From Flexivirga aerilata (GTDB taxonomy: Bacteria > Actinomycetota > Actinomycetes > Actinomycetales > Dermatophilaceae), in NCBI RefSeq assembly GCF_013002715.1, contig NZ_JABENB010000001.1, positions 1,054,001-1,118,000 of the forward strand: a DNA stretch of 64,000 bases, in the 5' to 3' direction. Positions 32,919-41,127 of this stretch are shown piece by piece. Position 1 is the stretch's first letter; each line of letters starts with the position of its first letter. A program made the translations under genes and the position numbers. The notes beneath the pieces are model-generated. The model saw only the letters and a program-made list of their open reading frames with translations, was not told the DNA's origin and did no database searches.

Positions 32919-34916
32919 ATGAGCGGGACGAGGAATGACAACAAGACCGCCGACCCCGGCCCGGCGGACGCCAAGCCGGTGCGTCGCGGGGGAGGCCCCG
33001 CGATGGGCGTCGGCATGGGCGAGAAGTCGAAGGACTTCTGGGGCTCGGCCAAGCGGCTGCTCGGCCGGCTCGCCCCGCACCGTGCGACGTTGATCGTGAT
33101 CCTGGTGCTGACCGTTGCGTCGGTCGCGCTGAACGTGATCGGTCCGAAGGTGCTCGGGCAGGCTGTCGACAAGATCTACTCGGGCGCGGTGGGGGCGCAA
33201 CTGCCGGCCGGCCAGACCAAGCAGGCGGTCGTGGACGCGCTGCGCGCCCGCGGCGACGACACGTTCGCCGACATGGTGTCCGGCATGACCGTCACGCCCG
33301 GCGTCGGCATCGACTTCGGCGCCGTCGGCCGCATCCTGCTGATCGTGCTGGTGCTCTACCTGTGTGCCGGACTGTTCCAGTTCCTGCAGGCCCGGCTGCT
33401 CAACCGGGTGGTGCAGCGCACCATGAACACGCTGCGCAAGGACGTCGAGGACAAGATCAACCGGGTGCCTCTGCGATACCTGGACGGCCAGCCGCGCGGC
33501 GAACTCCTCTCGCGGGTGACCAACGACATCGACAACATCGGCCAGTCGATGCAGCAGACGGTGAGCCAGCTGCTGGTCAACGGCCTCACCGTGATCGGCG
33601 TCATCGTGATGATGCTGACGATCTCGTGGTGGCTGACGCTGATCGCGATGATCGCCATCCCGATCGTGCTCGTGGTGACCAAGCAGGTGATGGCGCGCTC
33701 GCAGAAGCTCTTCATCGCCCAGTGGGGGCATACCGGCCGGCTCAACGGGCAGATCGAGGAGACCTTCACCGGCCACGAGCTGGTCAAGGTCTTCGGCCGG
33801 CAGCAGGAGGTCGACGCCCGTTTCGACGAGACCAACGAACAACTCACCAACGTGAGCTGGCGCGCACAGTTCGTGAGTGGGCTGGTGATGCCGATCATGA
33901 TGTTCGTCGGCAACCTGCAGTACGTCGTGGTCTGTGTGATCGGTGGCCTGCAGGTGGCGAACGGTTCGATGACGCTCGGCAATGTGACTGCGTTCGTGCA
34001 GTATTCGCGGCAGTTCACCCAGCCGCTCACCCAGCTGGCGTCGATGGTCAACCTGATGCAGTCGGGCGTCGCGAGCGCCGAGCGGGTCTTCGAGGTGCTC
34101 GACGCCCCGGAGCAGGTGCCCGAGCGCGACGAGCCGATGGCTCCCACCAAGGGTGCGGTCGAGTTCGACCGCGTCTCCTTCGGGTATGACGCAGGGCACC
34201 CGCTCATCGAGGATCTCTCGCTGCGTGTCGAGCCTGGCCAGACGGTCGCGATCGTCGGCCCGACCGGTGCCGGCAAGACCACCCTGGTCAACCTGATCAT
34301 GCGGTTCTATGAGCTCGACTCCGGCCGGATCCTGATCGACGGTCGCGACATCACCGACGTCTCCCGTCGCCAACTGCGTTCGCGGATCGGGATGGTGCTG
34401 CAGGATGCCTGGCTCTTCCACGGCACGATCCGGGAGAACATCGCCTACGGACGCCTCGACGCGACCGAGGACGAGATCATGGCCGCGGCTCGCGCGACCT
34501 TCGTCGACCGGTTCGTGCACTCGCTGCCGGACGGCTATGACACGGTCATCGACGAGGAGGGCTCGGGGGTGTCCGCCGGCGAGCGGCAGCTGATCACGAT
34601 CGCCCGCGCGTTCCTCGCCGACCCGGCGATGCTGATCCTCGACGAGGCGACGTCGTCGGTCGACACCCGCACCGAGGTGATGCTGCAGGAGGCGATGGCG
34701 GCGCTCCGGTCGGATCGCACGAGTTTCGTGATCGCACACCGGCTTTCGACGATCCGTGATGCCGACACCATCCTGGTGATGGAGGACGGCCGCATCGTGG
34801 AGCAGGGCAATCACGAGGACCTGCTGCGGGCGCGGGGTGCCTACTACCGGCTCTACATGTCGCAGTTCGAGGGAGCGGTCGCGGGCGAGGACGAGGAGCT
34901 CGCGGTCGGGCAGTAG
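32763..34916 (+). CDS. ABC exporter half-transporter, catalytic subunit
   Basis: 717 residues. A polar N-terminus of about 90 residues made partly of a tandem 26-residue repeat is followed by the membrane domain (about 95-420) and an ATPase with Walker A GPTGAGKTT (499-507), signature VSAGERQL and a proper catalytic Glu628 (LILDEATSSVD). Its altered signature and the partner's Asp would face each other in the dead site, so the live site uses this subunit's Glu and the partner's SGGQ. In-frame ATGs at 32763, 32841 and 32919 are all possible starts. Substrate unknown; drug or lipid export is likely. Confidence 0.88.
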   Translation: MSADRAEDTSEGRAGPAGEGRGATEGMSADRAEDTSEGRAGPAGEGRGATESMSGTRNDNKTADPGPADAKPVRRGGGPAMGVGMGEKSKDFWGSAKRLLGRLAPHRATLIVILVLTVASVALNVIGPKVLGQAVDKIYSGAVGAQLPAGQTKQAVVDALRARGDDTFADMVSGMTVTPGVGIDFGAVGRILLIVLVLYLCAGLFQFLQARLLNRVVQRTMNTLRKDVEDKINRVPLRYLDGQPRGELLSRVTNDIDNIGQSMQQTVSQLLVNGLTVIGVIVMMLTISWWLTLIAMIAIPIVLVVTKQVMARSQKLFIAQWGHTGRLNGQIEETFTGHELVKVFGRQQEVDARFDETNEQLTNVSWRAQFVSGLVMPIMMFVGNLQYVVVCVIGGLQVANGSMTLGNVTAFVQYSRQFTQPLTQLASMVNLMQSGVASAERVFEVLDAPEQVPERDEPMAPTKGAVEFDRVSFGYDAGHPLIEDLSLRVEPGQTVAIVGPTGAGKTTLVNLIMRFYELDSGRILIDGRDITDVSRRQLRSRIGMVLQDAWLFHGTIRENIAYGRLDATEDEIMAAARATFVDRFVHSLPDGYDTVIDEEGSGVSAGERQLITIARAFLADPAMLILDEATSSVDTRTEVMLQEAMAALRSDRTSFVIAHRLSTIRDADTILVMEDGRIVEQGNHEDLLRARGAYYRLYMSQFEGAVAGEDEELAVGQ

Positions 34917-34978
34917 AGCCTCGCTGCGGGACCCTCGCCGCGGGGTGTCCGTCGGCGGGCGAGGCAGCACGCGGACGG

Positions 34979-36388
34979 TCACTCACGGGTCAGCTCGAAG
35001 TCGAACACCTCCTCGTCGCCGTCCAGCCAGCGCGCGTTGCGGCCGTACCACTGCTGCAGCTGCGGGTCGGGGTTGCGCCGGCCGAGTTCGCGCGTCGACC
35101 GGGCGTAACGGTTGGCGTCGTGGGCTGCGGAGGCCTCGCGGGTCTCCTGCGCGCCTCGCGGATCGCACTGCACCCGCACGCGATTGAGCACATCGGGCTC
35201 GTCCCGGGAGTCCAGCCGCGGAATCGGATCGCGCACATCCTCCAGCGCGAGCAGGTGCACGTCGTCCGGCAGCGCGATGCGGGACACCGGTGCTCCGGCG
35301 GTGACGACCTCCTGCACGTCGTAGGTCTGCCGGAACGCCCGGTCGGCGGCCATCCGGGCGGCGATGATGCCGCCCTGGCTGTGGCCGACCAGCATCACCG
35401 GCTCGGTGCCGGGAGCGACCCCCGACTCGTCCATCGCCGCCAGTAGGGCGCGCTCGATCGCCGGGTAGAGCCGCGACGGCACCCCGGACTCGCTCTCCAG
35501 ATTGGCCGCAAGATCTGACGGGCCGCGCGGGGTGCCGAGGGCGAACGTCGCGGTGCCGGGGATCAGCACCACCCACGCACCGCGGCCGTCGACACCGACC
35601 GTCCGGCGCACCCGGACGACCGAACGATCCTCGCCCGAGGCGTGTTCGACGCTGCTGGCATCGGCGACCAGGTCCGCGATCGCCCGGGGGTGTCCGGCGG
35701 ATCGGCGCGTGCCGGTCTGCCGGGTGGCGATCGGGCGGCTCTGCGCGAACAGTCCGCTGCGGCGGGTGACGAAGAGCAGAGCCGCGATCTGCTCCTCGAA
35801 GCCGAGCCCGCGGGCGAGACCCGGGACAGTCGCGACGTCGACCAGCCCGTCGGTCATCTCCGGGTCGTCGTAGAGCTCGTGGTTGAACGCGTCGGTGAAG
35901 TCGTCGGTCCAGGAGCCCAGGTCGGGGTGTGACACCCCGACCTGCCGTCCGCCGATGGTGATCCCCGACGTGGTCCAGTCCGCTGTCAAACCGGCGATGA
36001 CGGCCGAGTCGACCGCGGCCGTCGCGATCCGTGGCACGGCCGTCGCCGCATTCAGCGCGGCGAGCGCGCGGCGTTGGGCGGCGTCGGTCAGCTCGTAAGC
36101 AGTCGCGCTCCACCGCATCCCGCTCGCAACGAACTCCATCCGCAGCCGCAATGTCCCGAGCGAGGCGGTCAGACCCGCAACCTCCTCGGCGATCGTCGCA
36201 GCCGAACCCGGCGACAGGACAGCGCTTTTCGCCGGAAGTGAGGTGCCGACCGACAGCACCGCGCCGCACAGGTCGCCGGCATCGTCCCCAGACCCGTCGA
36301 GCCGCGCCGCCGTGCTGCGCAGATCCAGCAGGTCGGCCTCGGTGGATGCCGAGCCCCCGGTCACCCGGCACTGACCGGTGTCAGGCAT
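34979..36388 (-). CDS. alpha/beta-hydrolase with an N-terminal WXG100-like helical region
   Basis: About 469 residues. The first 150 are helical and Ala-rich with MRWSATAYEL, resembling the N-terminus of type VII secreted proteins. The C-terminal half is an alpha/beta-hydrolase with GHSQGG (335-340, nucleophile Ser337) and the strand VVLIPGTATF before it. The C-terminal tail is rich in Asp, Arg and Trp. It is the last of three overlapping genes; its ATG 36388 lies inside the end of the gene before it. A secreted lipase/esterase or toxin is possible; neither can be shown here. A later start is also possible. Confidence 0.65.
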   Translation of the reverse strand: MPDTGQCRVTGGSASTEADLLDLRSTAARLDGSGDDAGDLCGAVLSVGTSLPAKSAVLSPGSAATIAEEVAGLTASLGTLRLRMEFVASGMRWSATAYELTDAAQRRALAALNAATAVPRIATAAVDSAVIAGLTADWTTSGITIGGRQVGVSHPDLGSWTDDFTDAFNHELYDDPEMTDGLVDVATVPGLARGLGFEEQIAALLFVTRRSGLFAQSRPIATRQTGTRRSAGHPRAIADLVADASSVEHASGEDRSVVRVRRTVGVDGRGAWVVLIPGTATFALGTPRGPSDLAANLESESGVPSRLYPAIERALLAAMDESGVAPGTEPVMLVGHSQGGIIAARMAADRAFRQTYDVQEVVTAGAPVSRIALPDDVHLLALEDVRDPIPRLDSRDEPDVLNRVRVQCDPRGAQETREASAAHDANRYARSTRELGRRNPDPQLQQWYGRNARWLDGDEEVFDFELTRE

Positions 36389-37031
36389 CCGCGGCACCCA
36401 TCAGGAGCCGGACGAAGGTGCCGACCCGGGCCTGGACCCGCTCCGGGGTGAGCGCGGCGAAGCCGATGTCGCCCGCATCGTCGGCGTGCAGGCAGCCCCA
36501 ACCGTGCTCGAGCAACTGCATCGAGGCGCAGGCCCGGCATTCGCCGTCGATGACGAGCGCGATCGCGAGCTGCGCCTGGGCGCCCCACGCGAAATCGGTG
36601 ATCCACCAGGGCAATCCGCGGATGCCGAGATCAGCACAGGCGACGTCGAGCCGTCGCTGGTCACCCCTGCGCACCAGCTCGGCCAGCGCCAGCAGGTCGC
36701 CGGCGCCGAGCTTCTCCTCGGCGACGGGCGGCGACGCGCGGCCGGCCACGGCACCCACCGCCCCCACTAAGCACTGGAGCGCGGGCACGACCCGGGCGAG
36801 CTCGCGACTGAGCCGGTCGCCCGGCCCGCGGGTGAGCAGCGGCGTGCGGCCCCGGCGCGGGGTCAGCATGGCGAAGCCGTCGCCAGTGCGCGCGGCCAGT
36901 GCGGTCACCGAGCGGGTGGCGGTCTCGGCGTGCAGGACGAGGTGCGGCAGGCGGCGCAGCGCGCCTGCCACTGCGGACGCGTCGGCGTGCTGCAGCGCAC
37001 TGCTGTGCACCGGCGTGGCTGTCGCGGTCAC
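36381..37031 (-). CDS. uncharacterised protein of the WXG100-like cassette
   Basis: 216 residues, no family recognised. It is mixed alpha/beta, has LPHLVLHAETATRSVTALAAR near the start and WWITDFAWGAQAQLAIALVIDGECRAC in the middle, and lacks a signal peptide or membrane helix. GTG 37031 overlaps the stop of the WXG100-like gene and its own stop overlaps the hydrolase start. The placement would suit a chaperone or adaptor similar in role to EspG of ESX loci, but I see no sequence proof. Confidence 0.5.
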   Translation of the reverse strand: MTATATPVHSSALQHADASAVAGALRRLPHLVLHAETATRSVTALAARTGDGFAMLTPRRGRTPLLTRGPGDRLSRELARVVPALQCLVGAVGAVAGRASPPVAEEKLGAGDLLALAELVRRGDQRRLDVACADLGIRGLPWWITDFAWGAQAQLAIALVIDGECRACASMQLLEHGWGCLHADDAGDIGFAALTPERVQARVGTFVRLLMGAADA

Positions 37032-37345
37032 AGCAGTGACCCCATCGGACTGACCGCCTTCACCACGTCCTTCGCGCCGTCGACGGCAGCGCCGATCGCC
37101 CGCTCGTGGTCCTCGACGTGCCGGGCGTGGCTGAGCAGCAACCGGCTCAAGCGGTCGAGATCGTCCGCACGCGCCCGGAAGTCCCGGGCCCGGTCGGCAA
37201 GGCGCTCGCGGTAGCGGTCGGCGCCGACGCTGCGCCACTGCACCCCTGCATTCGCTGCGACCGCGGCGGCCGCCGCGCGGGCCCGCACCGCGAGCGCCGC
37301 CGCCTGCCGCGCCTGGGCTCTGATCTGCTGCGGATCATCGGACAT
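37028..37345 (-). CDS. WXG100-like small helical protein
   Basis: 105 residues, almost all helix, with an Ala/Arg-rich first helix (Arg9 to Ala32), a turn VQWRSVGADRY (35-45) in place of WxG, and a second helix to residue 90. Size and hairpin shape match WXG100 proteins that pair with type VII substrates, though the motif is W-x-x-x-G. TAGCGT seven bases before ATG 37345 suggests a leaderless start. It leads a three-gene overlapping operon. Confidence 0.6.
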   Translation of the reverse strand: MSDDPQQIRAQARQAAALAVRARAAAAAVAANAGVQWRSVGADRYRERLADRARDFRARADDLDRLSRLLLSHARHVEDHERAIGAAVDGAKDVVKAVSPMGSLL

Positions 37346-37545
37346 GGCAACGACGCTAGGCCGGTGCCGGCCCGGGCGTCGGCTCCCGATCGGCAAACTG
37401 TGGACAACTGGTGAATTTGTCGGCGGATGTGGATTTCGTTGCGACATACCTGGCCGGTTGTCGGTGCGCGTGCCTAGGCTCGTGGCAAACAGCGATAGCT
37501 CGGTCCACCGGCGCTCGTCCCACCGTGTTCCATGGCCCGTTCCAT

Positions 37546-37601
37546 GATTTCGTGGTTCGTATTTCGTGGTTCATGGTTCATGGTTCGTGGTTCATGGGAC
37601 G
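37546..37601 (+). repeat. heptanucleotide tandem repeat upstream of egtB
   Basis: Eight consecutive seven-base units: GATTTCG, TGGTTCG, TATTTCG, TGGTTCA, TGGTTCA, TGGTTCG, TGGTTCA, TGGGACG. The tract is far lower in GC than its surroundings and ends 38 bases before the egtB start. Arrays of this kind can gain or lose units by slippage. Confidence 0.85.
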
Positions 37602-37639
37602 CAGCCGCCCGGCCGGCCGAGCAGGAGGTGACCCGCAGC

Positions 37640-39004
37640 GTGACCACCCAGCTCAGCCCCGCCACCACCGGCCGGTGGACCGACCACTGGACCGCCGACA
37701 CCTTGGCGAGCCGGTATGACGAGATCCGCGCCCGCACCGAGCAACTCGCGGCGCCGCTCTCCCCGGAGGACCAGACGGTCCAGTCGATGCCCGACGTGTC
37801 GCCGACCAAGTGGCACCGCGCGCACGTGACCTGGTTCTTCGAGACCTTCGTGCTGGCCGAGCACGAGCAGCGCTTCGCGCCATACCAGGACAAATACTGG
37901 TTCCTGTTCAACAGCTACTACGAGGCCGTCGGCCCGCGTTACGCCCGTGCCGAGCGCGGCCACATCAGCCGGCCGGGCGCTCATGACGTCGGCGACTACC
38001 GCGGCAACGTCGATGCCCGCATGCGCGACCTCATCGACACCCTCGACGAGGGTTCGCTCGACAAGCTCGCCGGCACGATCGAGCTCGGATTCCACCACGA
38101 GCAGCAGCACCAGGAGTTGCTGCTCATGGACATCAAGCACGTGCTGTCGGTCAACCCCCTCCAGCCGGTGTATGCCGGGAGTCCCGATCCCGCGGGCGCG
38201 CCCGACCGGCTGGGCTGGGTCGACGTCGAGGGCGGCCTGGTCGAGATCGGCCACGACGGCGCCGGCTTCTCGTTCGACAACGAACTCCCGCGCCACCGCA
38301 CGTTTCTCGAGCCCTACCGCCTCGGCGACCGGCTGATCACCAACGGCGAGTGGCTCGACTTCATGGCCGACGGCGGCTACGACCGCGCCGAGCTGTGGCT
38401 GTCCGACGGGTGGGGCAGGGTGACCGGCGAGGGCTGGCGGGCGCCGTTCTACTGGCAGCAGGTCGACGGCACCTGGTTCGAGCACACCCTCCACGGCACC
38501 TTCCCGGTCGATCCGAGCCTGCCGGTCACCCACGTCAGCCACTACGAGGCCGACGCCTACGCCACCTGGGCAGGCAAGCGGCTGCCGACCGAGGCCGAGT
38601 GGGAGCACGCCGCGCAGACCCTGGCCGGCGAGCCGGCCCCCGACGCCAACCTGGCCAATGCCGACACCTTCCACGCCCGCGCGGCAGGGCCGCCCACCGG
38701 CGGGCTGCGGCAGCTGTTCGGCGACTGCTGGGAGTGGACGTCGTCGGCATACCTGCCCTATCCGGGTTTCCACCCGGCCGAGGGCGCGATCGGCGAATAC
38801 AACGGCAAGTTCATGTCCGGCCAGATGGTGCTGCGCGGCGGCTGCGCCCTGACCCCACCCGGTCACACCCGCGCGTCCTACCGCAACTTCTTCCCCGCCG
38901 GTGCGCGCTGGCCGATGACCGGCCTGCGCCTCGCCGACGGAGGCGCCAGCGGAGACGTCAACGGAGGCGTCAACGGGGCCATCACGGGAGGCATCGAGCG
39001 ATGA
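37640..39004 (+). CDS. egtB: ergothioneine biosynthesis sulfoxide synthase EgtB
   Basis: 454 residues. Iron enzyme that joins a thiol donor to hercynine. The DinB-like N-terminus supplies iron ligands in KWHRAHVTWFFE (His62) and FHHEQQHQE (His153, His157). The C-terminal formylglycine-enzyme-like domain shows GKRLPTEAEWEHAA and FGDCWEWTSSAY. GTG 37640 is chosen because AGGAGG lies ten bases upstream. The heptamer repeat sits just before this ribosome site. egtD overlaps the end by four bases. Confidence 0.93.
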   Translation: MTTQLSPATTGRWTDHWTADTLASRYDEIRARTEQLAAPLSPEDQTVQSMPDVSPTKWHRAHVTWFFETFVLAEHEQRFAPYQDKYWFLFNSYYEAVGPRYARAERGHISRPGAHDVGDYRGNVDARMRDLIDTLDEGSLDKLAGTIELGFHHEQQHQELLLMDIKHVLSVNPLQPVYAGSPDPAGAPDRLGWVDVEGGLVEIGHDGAGFSFDNELPRHRTFLEPYRLGDRLITNGEWLDFMADGGYDRAELWLSDGWGRVTGEGWRAPFYWQQVDGTWFEHTLHGTFPVDPSLPVTHVSHYEADAYATWAGKRLPTEAEWEHAAQTLAGEPAPDANLANADTFHARAAGPPTGGLRQLFGDCWEWTSSAYLPYPGFHPAEGAIGEYNGKFMSGQMVLRGGCALTPPGHTRASYRNFFPAGARWPMTGLRLADGGASGDVNGGVNGAITGGIER

Positions 39005-39987
39005 GCGACGCCCGCGAACCCGTGGTCTCGGTGCTGCTCGACCCCGACTGGGCGGCCGGCAGCCTGGTGGAGGACATCCGGCGCGGCCTCGGCAGCCACC
39101 CGCGCACGATCACACCCAAATGGCTCTATGACGACCGCGGCTCCGCCCTCTTCGACGAGATCACCCGGCTGCCCGAGTACTACCCGTTCCGGGCCGAGCA
39201 CGAGATCCTCACCGCGCACGCCGACGAGATCGTGCAGGCGAGCGGCGCCACCACGCTGATCGAGCTCGGCAGCGGCACCAGCGAGAAGAGCCGGATCCTG
39301 CTCGACGCGTTCACCAAGGACGGGCAGCTGAGCCGCTTCTCGCCGGTCGACGTCTCCGAGGCGACCCTGCGGGAGGCCGCCGACACCATCGCCCAGCGCT
39401 ATCCGGGGCTCGCGGTCGAGGCCGTCGTCGGCGACTTCACCCTGCACCTGGCGCACCTGCCGACCGGCGGCCGCCGCACGGTCGCCTTCCTCGGCGGCAC
39501 GATCGGCAACCTCTACCGCGAGGAACGCGCCGCCTTCCTCGGCGCGCTCGCCGACGTGCTCGAGCCGGGCGATTCCGTGCTGCTCGGCACCGACCTGGTC
39601 AAAAGCGCCGACCGGCTGATCGCGGCCTACCACGACGAGCAGGGGGTGACCGAGGAGTTCGTGCGCAACGTGCTGCGCGTGCTGAGCCGCGAACTCGGCG
39701 GCGACCTCGACGTCGGCGCCTTCTCCTACGTGCCGTTCTGGGACCCGCACATGGAGCGGATGGACCTGCGGCTGCGCGCGGAGGAACCGCAGCGGGTGCG
39801 GCTGCCCGGCGCCGGCCTCGACTTCGAGCTGGCGAGCGGCGAGGAGCTGCGGGTCGAGATCTCCTCCAAGTTCCGGATCAGCGGCATCGCCGCGGAGCTG
39901 GAGGCGGCCGGTCTCACCGTCACCCGGGTCTGGACCGACGAGGCCGGCGACTTCGCGCTCACTCTCGCGACGCGGCCGGGGGAGTAG
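39001..39987 (+). CDS. egtD: histidine trimethyltransferase EgtD
   Basis: 328 residues. Uses three S-adenosylmethionines to turn histidine into hercynine, the substrate of EgtB. Signatures are PKWLYDDRGSALFDEITRLP, ELGSGTSEKSRILLDA (SAM site), FLGGTIGNL and SSKFRISGIAAELEAAGL. ATG 39001 overlaps the egtB stop. egtA and egtC are absent from this locus, so the glutamylcysteine route must be completed elsewhere or another donor is used. Confidence 0.95.
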   Translation: MSDAREPVVSVLLDPDWAAGSLVEDIRRGLGSHPRTITPKWLYDDRGSALFDEITRLPEYYPFRAEHEILTAHADEIVQASGATTLIELGSGTSEKSRILLDAFTKDGQLSRFSPVDVSEATLREAADTIAQRYPGLAVEAVVGDFTLHLAHLPTGGRRTVAFLGGTIGNLYREERAAFLGALADVLEPGDSVLLGTDLVKSADRLIAAYHDEQGVTEEFVRNVLRVLSRELGGDLDVGAFSYVPFWDPHMERMDLRLRAEEPQRVRLPGAGLDFELASGEELRVEISSKFRISGIAAELEAAGLTVTRVWTDEAGDFALTLATRPGE

Positions 39988-40011
39988 CCGCCCCCGGGTT
40001 AGGGTGCGGCC

Positions 40012-41127
40012 ATGGCAGAGCTGATCGCCGGCCGCTACGAGCTGCACGAGCAGATCGGCACCGGCGGCGTCGGCGCCGTATGGCGTGCCCTCGACCGCAA
40101 GCGCGGCGAGTGGGTGGCGGTCAAGGTGCTCACCCAGGCCGAGGCCGGGAGCATGTTGCGGTTCGTGCGCGAACAGTCGCTGCGGGTGCGCCACCCGCAC
40201 GTCGTGGCCCCGCAGGGCTTCGCCGCCGACGACGACCTGGTGGCGCTCTCGATGGACCTGGTCCGCGGCGGATCGGTCGCCACCCTGCTCGGCGACCACG
40301 GCCCGCTCCCCGAGCCCTACGTCGCCGTCCTGCTCGACCAGGTGCTCGACGCGCTCACCGCGATCCACGGAGCCGGCGTCGTGCACCGCGACCTGAAGCC
40401 GGCCAACCTGCTGCTCGAGCCGACCGCAGACGGGCGGCCGTTCGTGCGGGTCTGCGACTTCGGCGTCGCCGCGGTCGTCGGTCAGCCCCGCCTGACCGCC
40501 CGCGGCACCACGGTCGGCACCGCCGGCTACCTCGCGCCGGAGCAGCTCGCGGGCGCCGACCCCGACCCGCGCAGTGACCTCTATGCCGTCGGCGTCATCG
40601 GCCGGCAGCTGCTCACCGGGCAGCCTCCCGCGCAGTCCCTCAGCACAGGGCCGCCCGTCCAGCCGCCCAGCGCGATCCCGGTGGACGGGATCCCGGCGGA
40701 GACCGAGGCGCGGCTCACCTCGGTGCTGCGCGCGTTGAGCGCCGAAAACCCGCTGGACCGAGTGCAATCCGCGAGCGAGGCGCGGGCGATGCTCGCGCCG
40801 CTCGTGCCTCATGGAGCGCCGTGGGCCGGCGCGGCCGACGCGCCATACGTCTTCGAGCAGGTGGCGGGCGGACCCGCTCCCGAGCCGATGACCGAACGCA
40901 TCGCCACTCCGGCCACCGGCAGTCAGGTCGCGGTGGCATTGCCGAAACCGAAGCCGAACCCGAAACCGACGCCAAGCCCGCACCCGACGCCGGACCCGCA
41001 CCCCGCTCTCCCACAAGCCGCACGGCCGGACGACCCGGCGGGCAAGCGGCTGCGCACAGTGATGACCGCGAGCTTCGCGCTCGCGGCCATCCTGCTGGTC
41101 GTGCTGCTCGTGCTCCTGATCGGTTAG
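40012..41127 (+). CDS. membrane-anchored eukaryote-like Ser/Thr protein kinase
   Basis: 371 residues. Kinase domain (1-270) with glycine loop GTGGVGAVW, Lys38 (VAVKVL), catalytic HRDLKPANLL (125-134) and DFG (149-151), so it should be active. A Pro/Lys-rich linker (PKPKPNPKPTPSPHP) leads to one C-terminal membrane helix (about 349-370), with nothing outside. TAGGGT six bases before ATG 40012 suggests a leaderless start. It converges with the VWA gene; stops overlap. Confidence 0.9.
   Translation: MAELIAGRYELHEQIGTGGVGAVWRALDRKRGEWVAVKVLTQAEAGSMLRFVREQSLRVRHPHVVAPQGFAADDDLVALSMDLVRGGSVATLLGDHGPLPEPYVAVLLDQVLDALTAIHGAGVVHRDLKPANLLLEPTADGRPFVRVCDFGVAAVVGQPRLTARGTTVGTAGYLAPEQLAGADPDPRSDLYAVGVIGRQLLTGQPPAQSLSTGPPVQPPSAIPVDGIPAETEARLTSVLRALSAENPLDRVQSASEARAMLAPLVPHGAPWAGAADAPYVFEQVAGGPAPEPMTERIATPATGSQVAVALPKPKPNPKPTPSPHPTPDPHPALPQAARPDDPAGKRLRTVMTASFALAAILLVVLLVLLIG

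Noticed and set aside
37532..37639. egtB start upstream of the heptamer array (ATG 37532)
   Set aside because: It would translate the repeat into a Phe/Val/Arg/Gly-rich lead found in no EgtB, whereas AGGAGG before GTG 37640 is clear.
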